Shown: in pieces, positions 26,396 to 34,756 of the stretch
Numbering within the stretch: the first letter of the stretch is position 1
How the letters are laid out: every line of letters begins with the position of its first letter
Assembly: GCA_947058885.1 (NCBI GenBank)
Contig: CAMSIF010000010.1
Span: forward strand, 1-38,948
Length of the DNA: 38,948 nucleotides
Source of the DNA: an uncultured Clostridia bacterium
GTDB lineage: Bacteria > Bacillota > Clostridia > Oscillospirales > Oscillospiraceae
Direction of reading: 5' to 3'
Translations under genes and position numbers: made by a program
The notes under the pieces: generated by a model
Told to the model about the DNA's origin: nothing
The model's database searches: none
Seen by the model: only the letters and a program-made list of their open reading frames with translations

Positions 26396-27793
26396 TTACT
26401 TCTCCGGCAGCCGGATGGACACTGTCCCATCCTTTCCGATGGCAAGGCGCATCGGCTTGATATATTTGTTGTAAAACTGCTGCCGCTCCACCTCCGACAT
26501 CTCCACGCGGGTGGCGCGGAAGGCGTAGTCCATCATCGCGTTTGTATTGAGCTGAAAGTTCTTTTCCAGATAACTGTAGATCTCCCGGAGCAGTGCGCCG
26601 GTCTGTATGTCGCCGCAGTCTCCGGAGTAGAAATCGTCCAGATAACAGTAGGAAATCCCGGCGGAATCCATGGTCGCTTTCAGGTCTCCGCTGACGTGCT
26701 CGCGCTCCACCATGACCATGAACCGCGCCCCCGGCAGGGAGGAGATCAGTCCCCAGTAGTCTGAATCGCTGGACACGAGGATAAAGGAGTCCACTCTATT
26801 CTGGTAAAATTCCCGGCACGCCCCCGCCGTCAAGCTGATGTCCACCAGGGATTTCTGTTTTTTTACCCGGTCAATCATACTGTGCTCCACCGGACAGCCG
26901 ATATAGGAGCTGAGAATCCGCCAGGCGCTGGCGCTGTGACTGTCGTCGTAGAGCATCACCTTGGAGACCCGGCTCAAGGTGTCCTGGTCCAGCTCCCGCA
27001 GGGCGGCGCAGAGCTTGTACGGGTCGGAATTTTCGCAGTCCACCACGATGACGGCGTTCCTGCTCTGTTCCAGGAAACTGTGGATATTCACTTTTGTGTG
27101 GGGTCCCGCGTCAGAGACCTTGCTGAAATCCGTAAATTCGTCGCCGTGCCAGCGGTAGAGCAAAATGGCGAACTTCATATCAGAAAAAAGAATGTTGCCC
27201 TCGTTTGCAGGCTGCCAGTTGATATACATCTGGTAGGGGTACAAGACCCGGTTCTTCTGATAGAGCGCGGCGGCGGCCTGGGTTCCGGCCTCTGTAAGTC
27301 CGTTCGGCACGATGAAGATATCCTTGATATACTCCCAGCGAATCCACAGCGGGAAGAAATCCCGGCAGTTGTTGATGTGATCTGAGATCAGCCGGTTAAG
27401 CTCAATCAGGCACTCCCAGGGCTGGTAAAACGCTGTCATTAGGGAAATGCCATCCGCCTGAAGCTGTACGATACACTCCGCCGGCGCGTAGTCCGACAGA
27501 TTGCAGCGGGCTTTTTGGGGCTTTCCGGCGGGGATGGGCTTGGCCCGGTGCATGATTTCCGTGCGCAAGACGCACAGGTTTCGTATAATCCTGGCCGGTC
27601 TGTGCTCCTCCAGGGTTTGGAAGATTTCCAAATCCGGCGGCTCATACTCCTTCTCAAAGATTTCCCGCGCCACTCCCGCCAGGTAGGCAGTCCGTGATAC
27701 CACCGACTGCTTTTTACTTAACTGCGGGAGAGCTGTTCGGGGGGCCGTTCGGCTGTTTGACGTCCTTGGCCGTATTTTTTTTCCCGCGGCCAT
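26396..27793 (-). CDS. NYN (PIN-like) domain protein with uncharacterised N-terminal domain
   Basis: AVIVVDCENSDPYKL..KQKSLVDISLTAGACREFYQNRVDSFILVSSDSDYWGLI, acidic residues of an NYN nuclease; N-terminal ~240 aa of unknown type. Confidence 0.82.
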   Translation of the reverse strand: MAAGKKIRPRTSNSRTAPRTALPQLSKKQSVVSRTAYLAGVAREIFEKEYEPPDLEIFQTLEEHRPARIIRNLCVLRTEIMHRAKPIPAGKPQKARCNLSDYAPAECIVQLQADGISLMTAFYQPWECLIELNRLISDHINNCRDFFPLWIRWEYIKDIFIVPNGLTEAGTQAAAALYQKNRVLYPYQMYINWQPANEGNILFSDMKFAILLYRWHGDEFTDFSKVSDAGPHTKVNIHSFLEQSRNAVIVVDCENSDPYKLCAALRELDQDTLSRVSKVMLYDDSHSASAWRILSSYIGCPVEHSMIDRVKKQKSLVDISLTAGACREFYQNRVDSFILVSSDSDYWGLISSLPGARFMVMVEREHVSGDLKATMDSAGISYCYLDDFYSGDCGDIQTGALLREIYSYLEKNFQLNTNAMMDYAFRATRVEMSEVERQQFYNKYIKPMRLAIGKDGTVSIRLPEK

Positions 27794-27842
27794 AAATTAT
27801 CGCCTCCTTTTGTTTGGTTCATAATATTTATGATACGCTCCG

Positions 27843-28382
27843 TCACCCGCGAGGGCCGAAGCAGTACATACTAAAAAATGCTGTCACGCCCGGGCCGCAG
27901 TCATATTCCATACCGCAGCGTTGGGCCAGGTCCTTTACAAAAATACAGTAGGCCGACATGCAGGAATACCGCAGCTCCGGAAAACGGCACGGCTGGCCCT
28001 CTGTGATAGCGCAGGGCGTGCAAAGACTGCACCCGCTGGCCCCCACCATCAGTCCCGGCTCGCCCGCGAGGTTGATGAGTTCCCGGGTGAGGCGGTTGTG
28101 CTGGGCCTTTGCCGGTTTGACCTGGGCGCCGTCCAGCGGGTCCTCAATGTCCCACATGGTTTGCAGCACCAGGGCCCGCCGCCAGCTTTGTACCCGAAGC
28201 CGCATTTCGTCTACGGAGCCGCACGCGGGCGGACAGGAGTAGTTCACTCCATATTTTCCGCATAAATTTTCTTCGCAAAGGGGCCGGAAGGAGGGGATAA
28301 AAACCAAATCCTCCGTATTCACCAGAGCCGCGTTGGCAAACCCAAGCTCCAAAGCCTTTGCCAGCAATCTTTTCTCGTCCAT
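27843..28382 (-). CDS. DUF2284 domain-containing Cys-rich metal-binding protein
   Basis: FRPLCEENLCGKYGVNYSCPPACGS..GASGCSLCTPCAITEGQPCRFPELRYSCMSAYCI..YDCGPGVTAFFSMYCF. Confidence 0.88.
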   Translation of the reverse strand: MDEKRLLAKALELGFANAALVNTEDLVFIPSFRPLCEENLCGKYGVNYSCPPACGSVDEMRLRVQSWRRALVLQTMWDIEDPLDGAQVKPAKAQHNRLTRELINLAGEPGLMVGASGCSLCTPCAITEGQPCRFPELRYSCMSAYCIFVKDLAQRCGMEYDCGPGVTAFFSMYCFGPRG

Positions 28383-28594
28383 GGACGCCTCCAACGGTTT
28401 TATTCTGCGAGCCACCTTAGTATACACCATTCCTGGAATTTTTTCCAGATAATTATTTTAGATACGATTCTGGTCAGGCACGTCCTCCTGTTTCCTGGAT
28501 ATTTTGTGCGCTTTGGAAGTCTTGCCCCGCCCATTATCAAGGGCTGAAGCGGTGTGGAAAGGAAAAATTACCGGCAGAATTCGCCCCTTTTGAT

Positions 28595-28623
28595 TTGACG
28601 GACGGGAAAAAATCTGTTAGAAT
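28595..28623 (+). promoter_or_regulatory. SigmaA promoter for the SLH gene
   Basis: TTGACG-17 nt-TAGAAT. Confidence 0.7.
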
Positions 28624-28656
28624 AGCCGCATTCCACCGAAGAAAGAGGTTTTTATC

Positions 28657-29703
28657 ATGAAAAAGCGTTTTATCGCGCTCTTATTGGCTCTGACGTTATG
28701 CCTGGGCCTGTCCCTGCCCGCCCACGCGGCCTCCGGCTACAGCGACGTCCCCGCCGGGCACTGGTCTGAGGAAAGCGTCACCCGCGCTACGGAGCTGGGC
28801 CTGTTCTACGGCCTGGGCGACGGGTCTTTCGGTCTTGGCCAACCCGTGACCCGCGCGGCGTTTGTCACGGCCCTGGTCCGCCTGTTCGGCTGGGAGGAGA
28901 CCCTGCCCTCCAAGGCCTCCTTCTCCGATACCACCCCGGACCGGTGGTTTTACGCCGCTGTAGAGACCGCCTGCGCCAACGGCGCGCTCTCCGGCGCGGG
29001 CCACGCCTTCCGTCCCACGGACAACATCACCCGCGAGGAAATGGCGGCAATGCTGGTACGCGGTCTGGGCTACACCTCCCTGGCCGGAGCCGCCAGCAGC
29101 TACAGCTCCCCTTTTACCGACGTCACCACCAATAAGGGCTTCATCTCCTTGGCCTATGACGCTGGCATTATCGGCGGCGTAGGCGACGGGCGGTTCCACC
29201 CCACCGGCACTGCTACCAGGGAACAGGCCGCCGCTATGCTGGTCCGGGTCTATGACCGGCTCTACGCCAAGTCCTCCCGGCTGGCGTCTGCCAGCAGCTA
29301 CAGCCAGATTATCGTCCAGACGCCCAAAGCCGCCGTCGGCGACGATATCCCCACCACCCCGCTGGAGCCGCTGGCAGACCTGTACAACGCGCTGCGGCAG
29401 ATGAAGGACAAGGGCGCGGATATGAGCCGGGCGGCCCTGCGGCTCACCGCGGGCGGCGTGCGCACGATTACCTCCGGAGGAAAAATCATCTCCAGCGAGG
29501 CCGTCACCCACCGCGAGGTAGAAGATATCCTGGCGATGAACGGCGTAAACACCTACTACTCCGACCGCTACGAGTGCGCCTACTGCATCTACCAGCCAAG
29601 CCCTGGCCAGACGGCCACCGTTTGGTATCAGAGCGATGAGAGTATGGAGGCAAAATTACAGCTGGCCCGGCTGTTCGGCGTGACAAGGTATTTTATGGCG
29701 TGA
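28657..29703 (+). CDS. S-layer homology (SLH) domain protein
   Basis: Signal peptide MKKRFIALLLALTLCLGLSLPAHA; three SLH repeats (YSDVPAGHWSEESV.., FSDTTPDRWFYAAV.., FTDVTTNKGFISLA..). Confidence 0.95.
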   Translation: MKKRFIALLLALTLCLGLSLPAHAASGYSDVPAGHWSEESVTRATELGLFYGLGDGSFGLGQPVTRAAFVTALVRLFGWEETLPSKASFSDTTPDRWFYAAVETACANGALSGAGHAFRPTDNITREEMAAMLVRGLGYTSLAGAASSYSSPFTDVTTNKGFISLAYDAGIIGGVGDGRFHPTGTATREQAAAMLVRVYDRLYAKSSRLASASSYSQIIVQTPKAAVGDDIPTTPLEPLADLYNALRQMKDKGADMSRAALRLTAGGVRTITSGGKIISSEAVTHREVEDILAMNGVNTYYSDRYECAYCIYQPSPGQTATVWYQSDESMEAKLQLARLFGVTRYFMA

Positions 29704-29763
29704 CAAAATGTTCCAGGCATTGCGCCGTCCCGGCTGGGAACGCTAGGGATGAGGTGATGTAGC

Positions 29764-30195
29764 ATGTCAAAAAATACAGAGCTGCTCCAATTCGTTCACA
29801 AAAACGCGGAAATGGGCTGCGGTACTATTCCCAAGGTCTTGGAAATGGTAGAGGAGCCGGAACTGCGGCGCACACTGAACAGGCAGCTGGAGGAGTACAG
29901 CCAGATTGCGGGGGAGGCGGAACAGGCCATCCGTCTTCGCGGGGGAACGCCGCAGAATCCGGGTCAGATCAGCGAGGCCATGAGCGATCTCGCTCTGAAA
30001 GCCAAGACAATAACCAACCAGTCCGCCTCCCATATCGCGGAGATGATGATTAAGGGTTCCACAATGGGCACAGTCCAGATGACCAAACGCATACACGATT
30101 TGAAGGATAAGGGTGACCAGGAAGCCGTGGAACTGGCAGAACGCCTGCTGAAAACGGAAGAGAACAATATTCAGCAGTTGAAATCCTTCCTGTAA
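29764..30195 (+). CDS. Small helical protein, ferritin-like/DUF2383-like
   Basis: 143 aa all-helical, ELLQFVHKNAEMGCGTIPKVLE..IKGSTMGTVQMTKRIHDLKDKGDQEAVELAERLLKTEENNIQQL. Confidence 0.7.
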   Translation: MSKNTELLQFVHKNAEMGCGTIPKVLEMVEEPELRRTLNRQLEEYSQIAGEAEQAIRLRGGTPQNPGQISEAMSDLALKAKTITNQSASHIAEMMIKGSTMGTVQMTKRIHDLKDKGDQEAVELAERLLKTEENNIQQLKSFL

Positions 30196-30218
30196 CCGCA
30201 GTTTTCCGAAGACGCAGG

Positions 30219-30248
30219 GACGGCGCAGCATAACGCTGCGCCGTCTTT
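30219..30248. terminator. Intrinsic terminator between convergent genes
   Basis: GACGGCGCAGC-ataac-GCTGCGCCGTC-TTT. Confidence 0.8.
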
Positions 30249-30265
30249 ACATAAGCTTTCGCCGT

Positions 30266-30685
30266 CTAAAAGCCGTCTGGTTCCGTCATACCGCCGTTTT
30301 CTGCCAGCCGTTCCCAATATTCCAGCGGGAACGGCGGCTCCGCCAGAGGCCGTACCGCCAAGCTCATCAGCTTCAAAGGGCTGTCGTCGGCGGCCACACG
30401 GTTGGAGTGCAGAGTGCCGCAGCGGCGGCAGCGGTGAATAACAGCCCACTCGCCCCCCTTGCGCACCCACACGCTTACTGGTTCCATGACGCCGCCGCAC
30501 TCTGAGGCGCGGTCGCCAGGCTCATTATCTAAATGGAGACTGTGGAGGCAGTTCGGGCAATGGTTACGGTGCCGGGTACCGGCTCCGCCGGGGGCCGCCC
30601 TGTAGCCGCAGACACGGCAGGCAAACGGCGTTTTTTCATCTGGGTGAAGGCGTGCTCCATCCTTCTTATCACTGTATCGGGACAT
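30266..30685 (-). CDS. RNHCP domain protein (zinc-binding)
   Basis: FACRVCGYRAAPGGAGTRHRNHCPNCLHSLHLDNEPGDRASECGGVMEPVSVWVRKGGEWAVIHRCRRCGTLHSNRVAADD; RBS AGGAGG-aattt-ATG. Confidence 0.92.
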   Translation of the reverse strand: MSRYSDKKDGARLHPDEKTPFACRVCGYRAAPGGAGTRHRNHCPNCLHSLHLDNEPGDRASECGGVMEPVSVWVRKGGEWAVIHRCRRCGTLHSNRVAADDSPLKLMSLAVRPLAEPPFPLEYWERLAENGGMTEPDGF

Positions 30686-30690
30686 AAATT

Positions 30691-30791
30691 CCTCCTGGTA
30701 TGTTATAAAAACACATACGGGAGGCGTCGGGAAGCTAGTTCTCGCAGACCTCCCAGCTTCCAGCAATCTCCGAATCAAAATAATGCGTCAT
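30691..30791 (-). promoter_or_regulatory. Candidate translational attenuator: uORF plus alternative stems controlling the RNHCP RBS
   Basis: uORF ATG 30791 to TAG 30735; anti-SD stem CCTCC/GTATGT (30724-30713) with ACATAC/GGAGG (30703-30691); competing GGGAGG (30754-30749) with CCTCCC (30724-30719). Confidence 0.65.
30735..30791 (-). CDS. 18-aa leader peptide MTHYFDSEIAGSWEVCEN
   Basis: AAAGGAG 5' of ATG; ends TAG 50 nt upstream of the RNHCP start, in a different frame. Confidence 0.55.
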   Translation of the reverse strand: MTHYFDSEIAGSWEVCEN

Positions 30792-30966
30792 ACTTAGATA
30801 CGCTCCTTTCTTCCTTAGCTGCGTTGAACCGGCCAGTTCTTCCCCAGATTATCACAAACAGTTAGAAAATGCAAGTCCATCCGCCGTTGAACTATTTTAT
30901 CCACGCAAAGATTTTTTCCTCGAAAAAAGACGAAATCTGTGATAAGATGGTGCTGAGGTGATAGAA

Positions 30967-31617
30967 ATGAAAGACCAACAGACCATACTGGCGATTATTG
31001 ACGAATTAAAACGGCTGTATCCCGAGGCGGCGTGCTCCCTCCCCTTTGACAAAACAAAGGCGTATGAGCTGCTGTTCTCTGTCCGGCTGGCGGCGCAGTG
31101 TACAGATGCCCGGGTGAACATGGTGACGCCAACGCTCTACGCCCGCTTCCCTACCCTGGAATCCCTGGCGGAAGCCAGCGAGGAAGAGGTGGGGGAAATT
31201 ATCCACTCCACAGGTTTTTGGCGGGCCAAGGCCCGGGACATCGTGGCGGCCAGCAAAATGCTGGTCGAGGAGTACGGCGGGCAGGTGCCGGACACTATGG
31301 AGGATTTACTTCGCCTGCCAGGGGTTGGCCGCAAAACCGCTAATCTGATTCTTGGGGACGTCTACGGCAAAGAGGGCTACGTCTGCGACACCCACTGCAT
31401 CCGTATCACAGGACTTTTGGGCATCACAGACGGCAGCAAAGATCCCCTGAAGGTGGAAAACCAGCTGCGCCAGTGCATTCCGCCGGAGGAGAGCAACGAT
31501 TTCTGCCACCGGATGGTACTCCACGGCAGGGCGGTCTGCGTGGCCCGGAGGCCGGACTGCGAAAATTGCACGCTGCGGCCATACTGCAACTTTTGGACCG
31601 GAAAAGACGCGCGGTGA
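30967..31617 (+). CDS. nth: Endonuclease III
   Basis: HhH LPGVGRKTANLILGDVYGKEGYVCDTHCIRI; C-terminal Fe-S CVARRPDCENCTLRPYC. Confidence 0.96.
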   Translation: MKDQQTILAIIDELKRLYPEAACSLPFDKTKAYELLFSVRLAAQCTDARVNMVTPTLYARFPTLESLAEASEEEVGEIIHSTGFWRAKARDIVAASKMLVEEYGGQVPDTMEDLLRLPGVGRKTANLILGDVYGKEGYVCDTHCIRITGLLGITDGSKDPLKVENQLRQCIPPEESNDFCHRMVLHGRAVCVARRPDCENCTLRPYCNFWTGKDAR

Positions 31618-31623
31618 ATTCCC

Positions 31624-31656
31624 GCCCTCATCCCAACAGGATGGGGGCACTTTTTT
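31624..31656 (+). terminator. Intrinsic terminator of nth
   Basis: GCCCTCATCC-caaca-GGATGGGGGC then ACTTTTTT. Confidence 0.8.
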
Positions 31657-31704
31657 GCCTCCCGCCACATATACTGGAAGGACAAAGACATGGGAGGGCA
31701 TGGT

Positions 31705-31953
31705 ATGAAACAAAATAACCAACCCAATATTCAACAGCTCCTCAGCGATAAAAAAGCTCTGGAGCGGGTGGCGAAATCGCCGGACGCCCGCGCGCTGGCC
31801 AGTATGCTGACGGCAGGACAGGACCAGGCGTCGCTGAAACGGATTGCGGAGAACGCGGTCAAGGGCGATACCGCCGAGCTGAACCAGCTGATACAGTCCA
31901 TCGTGCGCAGTCCTGGCGGAGCGGAGCTGCTCCAACGCCTCAGCGGGTCCTGA
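31705..31953 (+). CDS. Small hypothetical protein (82 aa)
   Basis: MKQNNQPNIQQLLSDKKALERVAKSPDARALASML..LNQLIQSIVRSPGGAELLQRLSGS; RBS gggaggg upstream. Confidence 0.7.
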   Translation: MKQNNQPNIQQLLSDKKALERVAKSPDARALASMLTAGQDQASLKRIAENAVKGDTAELNQLIQSIVRSPGGAELLQRLSGS

Positions 31954-32082
31954 CCGGATCCGCGATTCCCGGGCGGAGAGCCAAACCCGCTTGCTTCCGT
32001 CCGTCTATTCCCCAATAGCCGTATGATAACGGCTGCTGTTTCTTAGCGGGTAACTATCTTGATGGAAAGGAGGGAATGGCGT

Positions 32083-32517
32083 ATGAGCGACTTCGAGGAC
32101 AAACTGAACGGCATTCTCTCCAACCCGGACGCCATGGCGCAGATTGCGAATCTGGCCCAATCCCTGAATCTGGGGGGCGGCGGGGGCGGCGCTCAGCCGG
32201 AAGAACCGGCGAATGCATCTCCCGCCCTGCCCCCCGGCGGGAGCGGCAGTCCGGCGGCCGGACTGGGGGGACTGGCGGGGCTGGGCGACCTGCTGGGGCA
32301 GATTGACCCGAAACTGATTTCCCGCCTGCTGCCTCTGGTGGGGGAACTGACGGGCGGCGGAGGCAGCGGCGGGGACGACCGCTTGCAGCTTTTGTATGCC
32401 CTGCGGCCTTTTTTGAAACCGGAGAAGCGGGATAAGGTGGAGCGAGCGGTGAAGGCGGCAAGGCTGATCCACGTGGGAAAGAAGCTGCTGTCCACAATGG
32501 GTGAGAGCGATGTATAA
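32083..32517 (+). CDS. Hypothetical protein with Gly-rich linkers (144 aa)
   Basis: MSDFEDKLNGILSNPDAMAQIANLAQSL.. two Gly-rich spacers; RBS aaaggaggg. Confidence 0.75.
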   Translation: MSDFEDKLNGILSNPDAMAQIANLAQSLNLGGGGGGAQPEEPANASPALPPGGSGSPAAGLGGLAGLGDLLGQIDPKLISRLLPLVGELTGGGGSGGDDRLQLLYALRPFLKPEKRDKVERAVKAARLIHVGKKLLSTMGESDV

Positions 32518-32842
32518 CCGGTACATACGAAACGACAGCGGGCAGTATGAGCGAATTCCCGTGCAGGAGCAGGAGCACGTGCCGGCCGGTCCCCCGCCGG
32601 ATGGCGGTCCGCCTCCGCCAAACCACGAGAGCTATGCCCCGCCGCCTCCGCCGCCTAACAGCGGACCTTCCCGCCAGGAGCCGCCTCCAAAGCGGGGATT
32701 CCTGAACGGTATCCTCAGCAAACTCAAGCTGGAGGACATCGACACCGGGGATTTGCTGCTCCTGCTGATTCTCTTCCTACTGTTCAAGGATGGGGAGGAT
32801 GAGGAATTGCTGATTGCTCTAGGACTGATGTTGATTTTATAG
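32510..32842 (+). CDS. Pro-rich small membrane protein (110 aa)
   Basis: MYNRYIRNDSGQYERIPV..poly-Pro..LLLLLILFLLFKDGEDEELLIALGLMLIL; 8-nt overlap with the preceding gene. Confidence 0.75.
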   Translation: MYNRYIRNDSGQYERIPVQEQEHVPAGPPPDGGPPPPNHESYAPPPPPPNSGPSRQEPPPKRGFLNGILSKLKLEDIDTGDLLLLLILFLLFKDGEDEELLIALGLMLIL

Positions 32843-32877
32843 GGGGAACCGGCAGAAAATCCGGTTCTCCCTCTTGC
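32842..32877 (+). terminator. Intrinsic terminator
   Basis: GGGGGAACCGG-cagaaaat-CCGGTTCTCCC, then a short T-containing tail. Confidence 0.65.
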
Positions 32878-32949
32878 GTTTTCCGTTGGCGTCCTGTATA
32901 ATACTTTCCATCCATTTTTGGATAATATATGTATAAGGAGAGTGACGAC

Positions 32950-34644
32950 ATGGCCGAAGAAACCAGGACTCCCGCCGGGGAGCCGGAAAGCAAAAATTTC
33001 ATTCACCAGTTTATCGACGAGGACATCGCAGAGGGGGGCCGGTTCCAGGACATGGCGGTCCATACCCGTTTCCCGCCGGAGCCCAACGGCTATCTGCATA
33101 TTGGCCACTGCAAGGCTCTGTGCATCAATTTCAGTACCGCTGAAAAATATGGCGGCCTGTGCAACCTGCGCTTTGACGACACCAACCCCACAAAGGAAGA
33201 TACGGAATTTGTGGAAGCTATCCAGGAGGACATTCACTGGCTGGGGTTCGACTGGGGGGACAGGCTGTTTTACGGCAGCGATTATTTTGAAAAGACCTAT
33301 GAGCTGGCGGTAGAGCTTATTAAAAAGGGGCTGGCCTATGTCTGCGAGCTGACGCCGGAGGAATTTAAGGAATACCGGGGGGATGTGAACACCCCCGCCC
33401 GGTCCCCGTGGCGGGACAGGCCTATAGAGGAGAGCCTGGATCTGTTCGCGAGGATGCGCGCCGGAGAGTTCCCGGATGGAACGTATACCCTGCGGGCTAA
33501 AATTGACCTGGCCAGCGGCAACTTCAACATGCGTGACCCGGCGCTGTACCGTATCCGGCATATCGAGCACCACCGCCAGGGAACCAAGTGGTGCATTTTC
33601 CCCATGTATGACTTTGCCCACCCCATTCAGGACGCGCTGGAGGGCATTACCCACTCCCTCTGTTCCCTGGAGTATGAGGACCACCGGCCTCTCTACGACT
33701 GGGTGGTGGCGAACTGCGGTTTACCCGCGAAGCCGAGGCAAATCGAGTTCGCGCGGCTGGGCATCAATTACACCGTGATGAGCAAGCGGAAGCTGCGGGC
33801 TCTGGTGGAGGACGGAAGGGTCTCCGGGTGGGACGACCCGCGTATGCCTACCCTGTGCGGCCTGCGGCGGCGGGGGTATACGCCCGCGTCTATCCGCAGC
33901 TTCTGCGATAGGATTGGAGTGGCTAAGGCCAGCAGTACCGTTGAATTCGCGTTCCTGGAGCACTGCCTGCGGGAGGACCTGAACGAGACCGCACAGCGGG
34001 TAATGGCGGTTATCCGTCCGGTGAAGCTGACCATTACCAACTACCCCGAGGGGCAGAGCGAGACCTTTGAGGTGGAGAACAATCCCAACCGTCCGGAGGA
34101 TGGGACCAGGCGTATTTCCTTCTCCCGGGAACTGTACGTGGAAGCGGACGATTTTCTGGAAACGCCGGTACCCAAGTATAAGCGGCTGTATCCAGGCGGA
34201 CCGGAGTGCCGTTTGAAGGGCGCCTACCTGATTAAATGTACCGGCTGCCGGAAGGATGAGGCGGGAAATATTGTGGAAATTCTGGCGGAGTACGACCCGA
34301 AGAGCCGCGGCGGAAACCCCGCTGACGGCAGGAAGGTAAAGGGCGCGACGATTCACTGGGTAGACGCCGCCACGGCGGTAGACGCCGAGTGCAGGCTGTA
34401 CGGCAACCTCTTTACGGACCCGTCCCCGGATGCCGCTGACAAAAACTTCCTGGATTGCCTGAATCCGGATTCGCTGGAGGTTGCGGCTGGGTGCAAGGTG
34501 GAGGCCAGCCTGAAGGACGCTGCCGCTCCGGCAGGGTTCCAGTTTATGCGCGTGGGATATTTCTGCCTGGATTCCAAGGACAGCAGGCCGGGACATCTGG
34601 TATTCAACAGAAGCGTTGGGTTAAAGGACAGCTTCAAGGTATAG
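32950..34644 (+). CDS. glnS: Glutaminyl-tRNA synthetase
   Basis: TRFPPEPNGYLHIGHCKALCINF (HIGH motif); LRFDDTNPTKEDTEFVEAIQEDIHWLGFDWGDR; YTVMSKRKL (KMSKS-like). Confidence 0.97.
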   Translation: MAEETRTPAGEPESKNFIHQFIDEDIAEGGRFQDMAVHTRFPPEPNGYLHIGHCKALCINFSTAEKYGGLCNLRFDDTNPTKEDTEFVEAIQEDIHWLGFDWGDRLFYGSDYFEKTYELAVELIKKGLAYVCELTPEEFKEYRGDVNTPARSPWRDRPIEESLDLFARMRAGEFPDGTYTLRAKIDLASGNFNMRDPALYRIRHIEHHRQGTKWCIFPMYDFAHPIQDALEGITHSLCSLEYEDHRPLYDWVVANCGLPAKPRQIEFARLGINYTVMSKRKLRALVEDGRVSGWDDPRMPTLCGLRRRGYTPASIRSFCDRIGVAKASSTVEFAFLEHCLREDLNETAQRVMAVIRPVKLTITNYPEGQSETFEVENNPNRPEDGTRRISFSRELYVEADDFLETPVPKYKRLYPGGPECRLKGAYLIKCTGCRKDEAGNIVEILAEYDPKSRGGNPADGRKVKGATIHWVDAATAVDAECRLYGNLFTDPSPDAADKNFLDCLNPDSLEVAAGCKVEASLKDAAAPAGFQFMRVGYFCLDSKDSRPGHLVFNRSVGLKDSFKV

Positions 34645-34681
34645 CGTCCCGGATAAAATTTCCCCTGATGATACAAATTTC

Positions 34682-34722
34682 AAAAAGCGGCGCACCTTGC
34701 GATACAAGGTGCGCCGCTTTTT
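34682..34722. terminator. Bidirectional intrinsic terminator
   Basis: AAAAAGCGGCGCACCTTG-cgata-CAAGGTGCGCCGCTTTTT. Confidence 0.9.
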
Positions 34723-34756
34723 CAGGGGGCTTATATTAGTACTCACCGCCTCTCGT

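Noticed and set aside
30686-30778. N-terminal extension of the RNHCP protein (MIRRLLEAGRSARTSF...) suggested by the ORF track, or a frameshift fusion with the uORF
   Set aside because: ATG 30685 has an ideal AGGAGG and the extension overlaps the structured leader; no slippery heptamer was seen, so frameshifting is not needed to explain the region.
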